From the NCBI GenBank assembly GCA_041181065.1, contig JBEGQI010000029.1:1-5779 (forward strand): 5,779 nt of DNA, given 5' to 3'. The notes under the pieces are model-generated. The model had not been told where the DNA came from, did not search any database, and was given only the letters and a program-made list of their open reading frames with translations. Positions 1-5,733 of this stretch are shown piece after piece. Position 1 is the stretch's first letter; each line of letters opens with the position of its first letter. The translations under genes were made by a program, and so were the position numbers. Source of the stretch: DSYF01 sp041181065 (GTDB taxonomy: Bacteria; Verrucomicrobiota; Verrucomicrobiia; Limisphaerales; DSYF01).

Positions 1-938
1 TGCGGTTTGCCGGCGAGGAAGGCGCGGAGGTTGGCGCAGGCGGTCTGCAGGAGTCGTTCGCGGGCGGCGCGCGTGGCCCAGCCGAGGTGCGGGGTGATGA
101 GGCAGTTCTTGGCGGTGAGGAGCGGGTTGGTCGCCGGCGGCGGCTCGACGGAGAGGACGTCGAGCGCGGCACCAGCGAGACGGCCGGAGTTAAGGGCAGC
201 GGCGAGAGCGGGTTCGTCCACGAGCGGGCCGCGGCTGGTGTTGAGCAGGAAGGCGGAGGGCTTCATCCGCGCGAGGCGCTCGGGGTTGATGAGTTGTTTC
301 GTCTCCGGCGTAAGCGGGCAGTGCAGGCTCACGATGTCGGCGCGAGCGAGGAGGTCGTCGAGCGGGACGCATTCCACGCCAGCGGGGAGTTGCTCAGGTT
401 GGGTGCGGGTGTGGACGAGCACGCGCAGGCCAAAGGCCCGGGCGATCTGGGTGACCTCGCGGCCGATCTGGCCAAAGCCGATGACGCCGAGCGTCAGGCC
501 GTCGAGTTCGAGGAGCGGGTGATCCCAGTAGCAGAAGTCGGGGCTGCGGGTCCATTGGCCGGCGCGAACGGTGGCGCCATGGTGGCCGGCGTGATGGGTG
601 AGTTCGAGCAGCAGGGCGAAGGTGAGTTGCGCGACCGAGCGGGTGCTGTAACCGGGGACGTTGGTGACGGGGATGGCGCGTTCGCGCGCGGCGACCGTGT
701 CCACGACGTTGTAACCAGTGGCGAGCACGCCGATGTAACGCAGCTTGGGCAACGCGGCGAGCGTGTCGCGGTTGAGGACGACTTTGTTGGTCAGGAGAAC
801 CTCGGCGTTGGCGGCACGGGCGAGGAGCTGGTCGGGCGCGGTGCGGTCATGGATCTCGCAAGGGCCGAGGGATTCGAGTTCGGTCCAGCGCAAATCGCCG
901 GGGTTGGTGGTGTGGCCGTCGAGGACGACGATGTTCAT
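1..938 (-). CDS. D-2-hydroxyacid dehydrogenase (glycerate dehydrogenase / hydroxypyruvate reductase-like), 3' end cut by window
   Basis: NAD(P)-dependent cytoplasmic oxidoreductase that reduces 2-keto acids such as hydroxypyruvate or glyoxylate to D-2-hydroxy acids. The frame reads from ATG at 938 through 312 codons to the window edge without a stop. Family members are usually 310-330 residues, so only a few are missing. Seen: an N-terminal start MNIVVLDGHTTNPGDL, the Rossmann motif GFGQIG at residues 154-159, and the three catalytic residues in their usual contexts: Arg236 in NTSRGPLVDE, Glu265 in DVLSVEPPP, and His284 in TPHLGWAT. At the end of the second beta strand, where NAD-specific enzymes carry Asp, this protein has Thr177-Arg178, so NADP(H) use is possible (inference). 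No clear Shine-Dalgarno sequence precedes the ATG. Composition is visibly more G+C-rich than the genes to the right. The family is sure; the exact substrate is not, because formate, phosphoglycerate and lactate dehydrogenases share the fold. Confidence 0.93.
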   Translation of the reverse strand, partial: MNIVVLDGHTTNPGDLRWTELESLGPCEIHDRTAPDQLLARAANAEVLLTNKVVLNRDTLAALPKLRYIGVLATGYNVVDTVAARERAIPVTNVPGYSTRSVAQLTFALLLELTHHAGHHGATVRAGQWTRSPDFCYWDHPLLELDGLTLGVIGFGQIGREVTQIARAFGLRVLVHTRTQPEQLPAGVECVPLDDLLARADIVSLHCPLTPETKQLINPERLARMKPSAFLLNTSRGPLVDEPALAAALNSGRLAGAALDVLSVEPPPATNPLLTAKNCLITPHLGWATRAARERLLQTACANLRAFLAGKP

Positions 939-958
939 GGGGGGAGTTTAAGGAATCG

Positions 959-985
959 GCGAATCTTGCGAAATACGCGAAAGGA
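959..985. repeat. Three 9-nt units each beginning GCGAA
   Basis: GCGAATCTT, GCGAAATAC and GCGAAAGGA follow each other directly, so GCGAA recurs at 959, 968 and 977 with an exact 9-nt period. The block fills half of the 55-bp spacer between the divergent dehydrogenase and zinc-ribbon genes. It could be an operator with repeated half-sites or a copy of a dispersed intergenic repeat. Only three degenerate units are present, so chance cannot be excluded. Confidence 0.45.
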
Positions 986-986
986 G
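981..986 (+). promoter_or_regulatory. Candidate Shine-Dalgarno AAGGAG for the GTG start at 994
   Basis: AAGGAG lies 7 nt before GTG 994, an ideal distance. This is the main argument for the longer form of the zinc-ribbon protein. The motif overlaps the last GCGAA unit, so it could be a by-product of that repeat. No comparable motif precedes the alternative ATG at 1045. Confidence 0.5.
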
Positions 987-993
987 AAAAGGT

Positions 994-1347
994 GTGGAGC
1001 GTTCCGTTCTGGCATTGCCCAGCTGGGGCAATTATCAATGGCGCATGGCTGCGACAAAACATTGCTGGAAATGCGGGACGGAATGGACCTTCGCGCGGTC
1101 GCCGGGCCGTAGCGAGACGTGCGTGAAGTGTAATTCGGACCTGAAGGTCTGTCTGAACTGCACGAGCTACGACAAGACGGTGGCGTATCAATGTCGTGAC
1201 CGGCGGGCGGATGAGGTGGCGGACAAGACTGCGGCGAACTATTGCGAGTATTTTGAGATCGCAAAGAAGGAGTTCGTGCCGGTGACCGAAGGGCTGGCCC
1301 GCGAAGCAAAGGCAAAAGATGCGTTGAAGAAGCTGCTCGGAGGTTGA
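994..1347 (+). CDS. Small eight-cysteine zinc-ribbon-like protein of unknown function
   Basis: Encodes 117 residues from GTG 994, or 100 residues from ATG 1045 (MAATKHCWKCG). I recognise no named function. Seen, in long-form numbering: Cys pairs C24/C27, C43/C46 and C53/C56, then C67 and C84, giving CxxC-x15-CxxC-x6-CxxC-x10-C-x16-C. This is enough for two zinc sites. Between them are the motifs CLNCTSYD, YQCRDRRAD and ANYCEYFE, and a charged Lys/Ala-rich tail ends in KDALKKLLGG. There is no signal peptide or membrane segment, so it is probably cytoplasmic. From memory, similar short hypothetical proteins in several phyla begin just before the first CxxC, which favours 1045. The AAGGAG before GTG 994 favours the longer form, and the listed span covers both. 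The extra 17 residues overlap an inverted repeat and have no cysteine. It is divergent from the dehydrogenase and convergent with the porin. Confidence 0.8.
   Translation: MERSVLALPSWGNYQWRMAATKHCWKCGTEWTFARSPGRSETCVKCNSDLKVCLNCTSYDKTVAYQCRDRRADEVADKTAANYCEYFEIAKKEFVPVTEGLAREAKAKDALKKLLGG
1014..1032. repeat. Inverted repeat ATTGCCC-N5-GGGCAAT
   Basis: Perfect 7-bp arms at 1014-1020 and 1026-1032 surround AGCTG. The centre also contains the 10-bp palindrome CCCAGCTGGG. It lies 12 nt before ATG 1045. If translation begins at 1045 this would be a leader hairpin or an operator; if it begins at GTG 994 the repeat is coding sequence and may be accidental. Confidence 0.5.
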
Positions 1348-1394
1348 GAGGATTTGCAACGTTCGATTTACTGACTTGGCTCGATCAAAACGAG

Positions 1395-1424
1395 AAACCC
1401 CGCCCAGTTTCCTAGGCGGGGTTT
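1395..1424. terminator. Bidirectional stem-loop terminator between convergent genes
   Basis: AAACCCCGCC (1395-1404) and GGCGGGGTTT (1415-1424) form a perfect 10-bp stem with a 10-nt loop. On the plus strand the stem runs into TTTTGATT, ending the zinc-ribbon transcript 47 nt after its stop. On the minus strand it runs into TTTCTCGTTTT, ending the porin transcript 18 nt after its TAA. An outer ATCAAAA/TTTTGAT pairing (1384-1390 with 1422-1428) extends the symmetry. Confidence 0.88.
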
Positions 1425-1442
1425 TGATTAAGCTAACTCAGC

Positions 1443-2558
1443 TTAGAACTTGTAGATGAAGTTCGCGTAGAGGCCGAGGCCGGTGTCCGCAGTGCGGTAA
1501 GCTTCAACCGTGCCCTTTTCGAAATACTGGTCCCAGCGCAGCTCGAGGCGGCTGATGACGTTCTTCCAGAGGTCATATTGCACCGTGCCGGTGAGGCCGA
1601 TGTTGTTGCTGTCATAGGAAGAACCTTCAGACAGTTCGCCGTATTCCGCGCGGCCATGGAGGCTCAACTTCTCGGTCGCCTGATAGGAGGCATAAACGCC
1701 AACAACCCAAGTGTCTTCGCCTTCGTTGTAGTAGGCGTTTTTGATCGAGTCAAATGACACGCCAGCCTTGAGGCCAGCAACCGGGGTGTTCAGCGTAGCG
1801 CCAACATAGTAGTTCTGCTGGTTGTCATAGCCATCCGGTCCAATCACCGCGCCGGCATACAGCGTGGAACCTGCAAGGAAACCGCAGTCCTTGGGAGCCG
1901 TAATGGCGATCGACGCCATGGCCGCCTTGTGCCAAGGAGCGTTACCATTGCGTTCATTGATGCCGGAATAGGTCGTATTCGCAACACCAGCCGCGAGCGC
2001 GATGTTTTCGTTCACACGATACGTTCCGAGAATACCAGTGTGCTGCGTGGGTTCAGCGTAGTAGCCCCATGAGCGGGTGAAGTTCGGGTTGTTGCCCGAT
2101 TCATAGGTTTCGTAGCCGATAATGGTGTCAAATGTGCCGATTTTCCAGTCGATGCCGTTGCCCACTGGCGTGCGCAATGCCACGTAGGCTTGCTTGATTG
2201 CGAAGTCACCGGGGCCGTGGGCGCTGCTTGACAGGTTGTAATAGTTCGCATCAGGCCCAAACAGCAGGTCAACCTTGTAGCCAGAAGCCCACTGGGATTC
2301 ATCCAGAGGCTTCTCAATGGTCAACTTGACTACGTTGAGATTGAAGCCGTTTTGCTTGCCGTCGCGGAACGGGATGTAGGTCTGCTCGTTCGAGCGATCC
2401 AAGGTCCATTCCACTGACGTGTCCACATAACCGCTGATGGTGGTGCTCGAGAGGGCCGTCTGCAGGGCGTTCATCTTCGCTTCTTCGGCATTAACGGCCG
2501 AGGCGAGACTGACGACACCCACAGCTGCCAGACCCAGTGTCCATTGATTAATTTTCAT
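1443..2558 (-). CDS. Outer-membrane beta-barrel porin (verrucomicrobial BBP2-like type)
   Basis: A 371-residue outer-membrane protein, probably a channel for small solutes. Seen: a signal peptide MKINQWTLGLAAVGVVSLAS followed by AVNA, with likely signal peptidase I cleavage after Ala24 (V-N-A before EEAK). Next come a short helical stretch and ISGYVDTSVEW (residues 41-51), the typical first strand. Alternating polar/aromatic strands and Asn/Gly/Tyr-rich loops follow, for example GYYAEPTQHTGILGTY at 165-180. The final strand LYANFIYKF ends in Phe, the signal for BAM-mediated insertion. A single cysteine (Cys225) lies in a loop-like segment. From memory, this N-terminus and the FNLNVVKLTIEKPLDES block resemble an abundant, often multicopy porin family of Verrucomicrobia. 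ATG 2558 has a strong GGAGGAA Shine-Dalgarno sequence. The gene appears monocistronic, with a structured leader upstream and a terminator downstream. The transported solute cannot be told from sequence. Confidence 0.9.
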   Translation of the reverse strand: MKINQWTLGLAAVGVVSLASAVNAEEAKMNALQTALSSTTISGYVDTSVEWTLDRSNEQTYIPFRDGKQNGFNLNVVKLTIEKPLDESQWASGYKVDLLFGPDANYYNLSSSAHGPGDFAIKQAYVALRTPVGNGIDWKIGTFDTIIGYETYESGNNPNFTRSWGYYAEPTQHTGILGTYRVNENIALAAGVANTTYSGINERNGNAPWHKAAMASIAITAPKDCGFLAGSTLYAGAVIGPDGYDNQQNYYVGATLNTPVAGLKAGVSFDSIKNAYYNEGEDTWVVGVYASYQATEKLSLHGRAEYGELSEGSSYDSNNIGLTGTVQYDLWKNVISRLELRWDQYFEKGTVEAYRTADTGLGLYANFIYKF

Positions 2559-2563
2559 TCGTG

Positions 2564-2570
2564 TTCCTCC
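2564..2570 (-). promoter_or_regulatory. Porin Shine-Dalgarno sequence GGAGGAA
   Basis: Read on the minus strand, GGAGGAA ends 5 nt before the porin ATG at 2558. It is nearly perfect and fixes the start, which also gives a normal signal peptide. It is complementary at 6 of 7 positions to one arm of the hairpin at 2608-2629. Confidence 0.85.
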
Positions 2571-2607
2571 GATGTGTTTGTTTTGGTTCTGTTTTTACTG
2601 CACGCGT

Positions 2608-2629
2608 GGAGTAAAATACCGTTTACTCC
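2608..2629 (-). promoter_or_regulatory. Porin leader hairpin GGAGTAAA-N6-TTTACTCC
   Basis: A perfect 8-bp inverted repeat with a 6-nt loop, 37 nt upstream of the porin Shine-Dalgarno sequence. In the minus-strand RNA the first arm (2629 to 2622) mimics a Shine-Dalgarno sequence. The second arm (2615 to 2608) can pair with the first arm or, at 6 of 7 positions, with the true GGAGGAA. Whether the transcript includes it depends on the unmapped start site; as DNA it could instead be an operator. Confidence 0.6.
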
Positions 2630-2631
2630 TA

Positions 2632-2648
2632 ACACCCTGATTGGGTGT
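2632..2648 (-). repeat. Second inverted repeat ACACCC-N5-GGGTGT
   Basis: Perfect 6-bp arms around a 5-nt loop, beginning 2 nt from the GGAGTAAA hairpin. A third, smaller one, TAAGC-GGAT-GCTTA, follows at 2652-2665. Three palindromes in under 60 bp suggest a structured leader or a compact regulator-binding region for the porin. Confidence 0.5.
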
Positions 2649-2681
2649 AGTTAAGCGGATGCTTATGCAAATTCCCACTTC

Positions 2682-2708
2682 TTGACAACTAAAAACTACG
2701 GCTATTGT
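2682..2708 (+). promoter_or_regulatory. Sigma-70-like promoter candidate (TTGACA-N15-TATTGT)
   Basis: A consensus -35 TTGACA at 2682-2687 and a 4/6 -10 TATTGT at 2703-2708, with a short 15-bp spacer. It points toward gspF but lies about 260 bp from its ATG, so it would give a long leader or drive a small RNA. The -35 reads TTGTCA on the other strand, so it could also serve the porin, though the minus-strand -10 (TAAGCA after 17 bp) is poor. Confidence 0.35.
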
Positions 2709-2968
2709 TGGGTTTAGCCCCAAAAACCCTTGAAAATGGGCAGTATTGCCTGTTTTCCAACTCTTAGCGGAGGCTGTCTGGTCTTTGGGCAAAGCAGTCG
2801 TGAGGCGAATTCTGGGCTTCATCCAGATGCCAGCTTTTCTTGGGCTTTCAGGGAATTGTGATTTCATGGAACAGGGAGTGCTAGTCTGAGGCGAAAGGTA
2901 AACTGGTTTTTGCAGATCTTGCTTAACCGGCCCTTGGAAGACAGAGCAACTCGAAATAGCCCGAAATT

Positions 2969-4177
2969 ATGCCGTCATTTGCATATATCGCACGCGAAAC
3001 CTCCACCGGACGCGAAATTAGGAACACGTTGGAGGCCGCTACGGAACAGGCCGCCATTGCTGCCCTCTTGAACCGCAACTTACTGGTCGTTTCCATACAG
3101 GAAAAAGTCGGTAAGAAGGGGAAGACCAGCGGTGGCAAAGTCGCCTTGCAAGATCTGGTGATATTCACCCGTCAATTGGCCACTATGATTGACGCGGGGC
3201 TAGCAATGGTTCAATGCCTTCAAGCACTGGCTGATCAGACGCAAAACAAGGTCATGCGCGATGTCATCAAGGACGTATGTGCTCGCGTCGAGGGGGGGGA
3301 CAGCTTCTCCGAAGCACTTTCAAAACATCCTAAAGTCTTCACCAGGCTATACATAAGCATGGTGGGTGCGGGTGAAAAAGGTGGTTTGCTCGCCGAAATC
3401 TTGGCGCGACTGGCAACCTACTTGGAAAATACCGCCCGACTGCGCAAGAAGGTCAAGTCGGCGATGATGTATCCTACTATTGTAACGGTGGTTGCAATTG
3501 CGATCACCACGTTTCTTTTGATCAAAGTCATTCCGGTATTTGGTGAGATTTATGAAGGCTTTGGCGCCAAACTGCCGACTCCGACGCTTTTCATGATCAA
3601 CTTGAGCAAGTTCGTTTCACACTGGTTTATCCTGATATTTCTCAGCATGGGCGGCATTGTTTACGGCTGGCTTCACTTCATTAAAACCAAAAGTGGCCGG
3701 GAATTCTGGGACGCTCAGCGAATTAAGCTCCCGATTTTCGGTTCTATCGCCCACAAAATCTGTCTGGCGCGATTCACTCGCACCTTGTCGTCGCTGATTC
3801 GAAGCGGTGTCCCCATCCTTGAGGTGCTTCAGATTGTTTCCCAGACGGTTGGCAATGTCGTTATGGAAAAGGCGATCAAACAGGCTAGCAGTGATATCGA
3901 ACGCGGCGAGGGCATTTCGGCCGCGCTGGGCAAACACCCCGTCTTTCCGAACATGCTTATTCGCATGTGCACCGCCGGTGAACAAACCGGCAAAATCGAT
4001 GCAATGCTCGAGCGCATTTCTGATTTCTTGGATGATGAAATCGAAACCACGCTGTCCGGCCTCACTTCGCTGATCGAACCCATCTTGATTGTGTTTCTGG
4101 GTGTCGTTGTCGGCGGCATGGTCATTTGTATGTTCCTGCCGATCTTCAAGCTCAGCGAAGTCGTCAGCAAGCGCTGA
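2969..4177 (+). CDS. gspF: Type II secretion / type IV pilus inner-membrane platform protein, GspF/PilC family
   Basis: A 402-residue polytopic inner-membrane protein that forms the platform on which the assembly ATPase (GspE/PilB) acts to build a pilus or pseudopilus. Seen: the usual start MPSFAYIARETSTGREI, then two repeated T2SSF domains. The first (about 66-191) opens with FTRQLATMIDAGLAM and contains GAGEKGGLLAEIL. The second (about 269-391) opens with FTRTLSSLIRSGVPI and contains TAGEQTGKIDAML. Three hydrophobic segments lie at about 168-190, 219-237 and 371-393, as expected. Length is normal for the family and nothing is missing. Codons 108-111 contain an unbroken run of eight G. GspF and PilC cannot be separated by sequence alone; the symbol is generic. 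The start lacks a clear Shine-Dalgarno sequence but matches the family N-terminus. The next gene, a response regulator, follows 83 nt after the stop, probably in the same transcript. Confidence 0.95.
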   Translation: MPSFAYIARETSTGREIRNTLEAATEQAAIAALLNRNLLVVSIQEKVGKKGKTSGGKVALQDLVIFTRQLATMIDAGLAMVQCLQALADQTQNKVMRDVIKDVCARVEGGDSFSEALSKHPKVFTRLYISMVGAGEKGGLLAEILARLATYLENTARLRKKVKSAMMYPTIVTVVAIAITTFLLIKVIPVFGEIYEGFGAKLPTPTLFMINLSKFVSHWFILIFLSMGGIVYGWLHFIKTKSGREFWDAQRIKLPIFGSIAHKICLARFTRTLSSLIRSGVPILEVLQIVSQTVGNVVMEKAIKQASSDIERGEGISAALGKHPVFPNMLIRMCTAGEQTGKIDAMLERISDFLDDEIETTLSGLTSLIEPILIVFLGVVVGGMVICMFLPIFKLSEVVSKR

Positions 4178-4201
4178 TTGCAGGGCGAACTATCAGAAAA
4201 C

Positions 4202-4235
4202 ACCCGGCCGGTCGGGATACACCGACCAGCCGGGT
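4202..4235 (+). promoter_or_regulatory. Long hairpin in the gspF-response regulator spacer
   Basis: The arms at 4202-4215 and 4222-4235 pair over 14 positions with a single C-A mismatch (4209/4228), around the 6-nt loop GATACA. It is G+C-rich and very stable. No T run follows (TTCCGCAACC), so a standard intrinsic terminator is unlikely. An mRNA-stabilising or processing stem, or a partial attenuator that lowers expression of the downstream regulator, fits better. Confidence 0.7.
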
Positions 4236-4260
4236 TCCGCAACCGAAGTAGAAACAAATT

Positions 4261-5733
4261 ATGGCCAAAGTGCTACTGGTGGATGATGAGTTGACCATGG
4301 TTCAAATGGTCGCTGATCTCCTGCGTGAAGATGGCCATGAGGTCTTTCCTTTCACGAATCTCAACGCGGCGCTGGCTGGCTTGACCGCCCATCAGCCTGA
4401 TCTCGTTATCACAGACCTTTACCTCGAAAAGAGCAACGCGCAGGGTTTGGAAATCATCAAGAAGGCACGCACGCTCAGCCCGCCGGCCGTGGTGGTGGTC
4501 ATCACGGGATACGGCTCAATCGACACGGCGGTTGAAGCTATGAAAAAGGGCGCCTTTGACTATCTCGAAAAGCCGTTCAAGATCGACGAACTGCGCATGT
4601 GCATCCAGCGCGGCCTCACTTACGGCACCGCTGTGAGTGAAACCACCTTCCTCCGTCGCCAGCTCAAAAAGAAGTATCATTTCAACCAGATCATCGGCAC
4701 GGCGCCGAAAATGCAGGACGTTTACAAACTTGTCGAACGGGTTGCCAACACTGACAGCACCGTGCTCGTCCTTGGCGAAAGTGGCACCGGCAAGGAACTC
4801 GTTGCCCGCTCGTTGCATTTCAACAGCCGCCGTCAGCATGCGCCGTTCGTTCCCATTAACTGCTCTGCTCTACCTGAGGCGCTGCTGGAATCCGAGTTGT
4901 TTGGCCATCGCCGTGGCGCATTCACCGGCGCCATTGCGGATAAAAAGGGGCTGTTCCAAGAAGCTGACGGTGGAACTATTTTCCTCGACGAAGTGGCGTC
5001 CATGTCACCGTTGTTGCAAAGCCGCCTGCTTCGGGTGCTCCAGGAAAAGGAAGTTCGCCGTGTGGGCGATAACACGCCGGCGTTTGTGGATGTTCGTGTC
5101 GTCGCTGCGGCCAACGAGCCGTTGGAGAAATGCATCAAGGAAGGCAAATTCCGCGAGGATCTTTACTACCGGCTCAATGTCATTCCAATCCAGCTGCCAC
5201 CGTTGCGCGAGCGGCGCGATGACATTCCGCTGTTGGTGGCGCATTTCTTGAAACAGAAGTCGCGCGCTGATGGTCCCACGCCGAAGCTTTCCAAGCGAGC
5301 CTTGGAAGCTTTGATGGTTCACGAGTGGCCCGGCAACGTGCGTGAACTCGAAAACGCCATCGAACGCGCTGCCACCCTTTGCGAAGATGGAGCCGTTCGC
5401 GTGGGCGATTTGCCGCCTTCCTTGCTGGCTAAGGTGGGAATCTCCCCGGAAAGCGACATCGCAAACGACGCGGCCGAATTGCCGCATGTCAGCGATTCGG
5501 TCAGCGCCGAGGTCGCCTCCGGTGGTGCAAACCACACCGCTACGACCACGGGTTCCGCGCGTCCGTCGGAGCCAATCAAGCCGCTCAAGACTTACATTCG
5601 AGAGCAGGAGCAAACTTATCTCAATCGCGTCATGGAAGCGGCATCCGGCGACAAGGAACAGGCTGCGATCATGCTTGGGGTCAGCCTTGCCACTCTCTAC
5701 CGCAAGCTCTCTGGCGACGAACACGAAGGTTGA
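4261..5733 (+). CDS. Sigma-54-dependent response regulator, NtrC/PilR/AtoC family
   Basis: A 490-residue cytoplasmic two-component regulator that, when phosphorylated, uses ATP to open sigma-54 promoters. Seen: receiver domain 1-120 with acidic pocket Asp8/Asp9, phosphoacceptor Asp52 in VITDLYLE, Thr82 in ITGYGS and Lys104 in EKPF. The AAA+ domain (about 142-310) has Walker A GESGTGKE (172-179), the sigma-54 contact loop GAFTGA (219-224), Walker B GGTIFLDEV (237-245) and REDLYYRL (298-305). WPGNVRELENAIERA lies at 356-370. A Ser/Ala/Thr-rich linker (about 395-440) leads to a Fis-type helix-turn-helix (about 455-483, ending GVSLATLYRKL). All key residues are intact, so an active sigma-54 activator is expected. 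ATG 4261 gives the classic MAKVLLVDDE start; its Shine-Dalgarno sequence is weak. Position after gspF suggests control of pili or secretion, as for PilR (inference). No sensor kinase lies in the window, and the exact target is unknown. Confidence 0.95.
   Translation: MAKVLLVDDELTMVQMVADLLREDGHEVFPFTNLNAALAGLTAHQPDLVITDLYLEKSNAQGLEIIKKARTLSPPAVVVVITGYGSIDTAVEAMKKGAFDYLEKPFKIDELRMCIQRGLTYGTAVSETTFLRRQLKKKYHFNQIIGTAPKMQDVYKLVERVANTDSTVLVLGESGTGKELVARSLHFNSRRQHAPFVPINCSALPEALLESELFGHRRGAFTGAIADKKGLFQEADGGTIFLDEVASMSPLLQSRLLRVLQEKEVRRVGDNTPAFVDVRVVAAANEPLEKCIKEGKFREDLYYRLNVIPIQLPPLRERRDDIPLLVAHFLKQKSRADGPTPKLSKRALEALMVHEWPGNVRELENAIERAATLCEDGAVRVGDLPPSLLAKVGISPESDIANDAAELPHVSDSVSAEVASGGANHTATTTGSARPSEPIKPLKTYIREQEQTYLNRVMEAASGDKEQAAIMLGVSLATLYRKLSGDEHEG

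Larger units (their letters stand above)
2559..2968. other. 410-bp intergenic region between divergent porin and gspF
   Basis: No convincing gene lies here. The left part (2559 to about 2670) holds the porin Shine-Dalgarno sequence and a cluster of inverted repeats that would form its leader. The middle has a promoter-like TTGACA/TATTGT pair on the plus strand. Small palindromes such as CTTTG-GG-CAAAG (2783-2794) and TTGGG-N6-CCCAA (2708-2723) are also present. Nothing distinctive is visible from about 2800 to 2968, and there is no good Shine-Dalgarno sequence directly before the gspF ATG. The promoters of both flanking genes presumably lie in this region. Confidence 0.7.

Noticed and set aside
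87..1112. Long plus-strand open frame (341 codons) across the left third
   Set aside because: It is antisense to a dehydrogenase whose motifs are unmistakable. The frame is open because of the G+C-rich codons opposite, and its product is a Gly/Glu/Val-rich sequence with no domain.
2595..2867. Minus-strand 90-codon frame upstream of the porin
   Set aside because: No Shine-Dalgarno sequence, no recognisable domain, and it runs through the inverted repeats of the porin leader. It is probably non-coding.
2734..2886. Plus-strand open stretch of about 50 codons in the intergenic region, with GGAGG at 2769-2773
   Set aside because: There is no ATG, GTG or TTG at a workable distance after GGAGG (the in-frame TTG at 2785 is 11 nt away), and the product resembles nothing. 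The length is within chance.
2901..2925. Possible sigma-54 (-24/-12) promoter before gspF, suggested by the GG and TTGC pair
   Set aside because: The GG at 2905 and GC at 2921 are 16 nt apart instead of 12, so the essential spacing is wrong.
4202..4235. Intrinsic terminator ending the gspF transcript
   Set aside because: The stem is strong but no T tract follows on the plus strand, so it is listed as a regulatory hairpin.
5005..5724. Minus-strand open frame of 239 codons opposite the response regulator
   Set aside because: The sense strand encodes an intact AAA+ and Fis-type regulator. The antisense product shows no motif and has no Shine-Dalgarno sequence.
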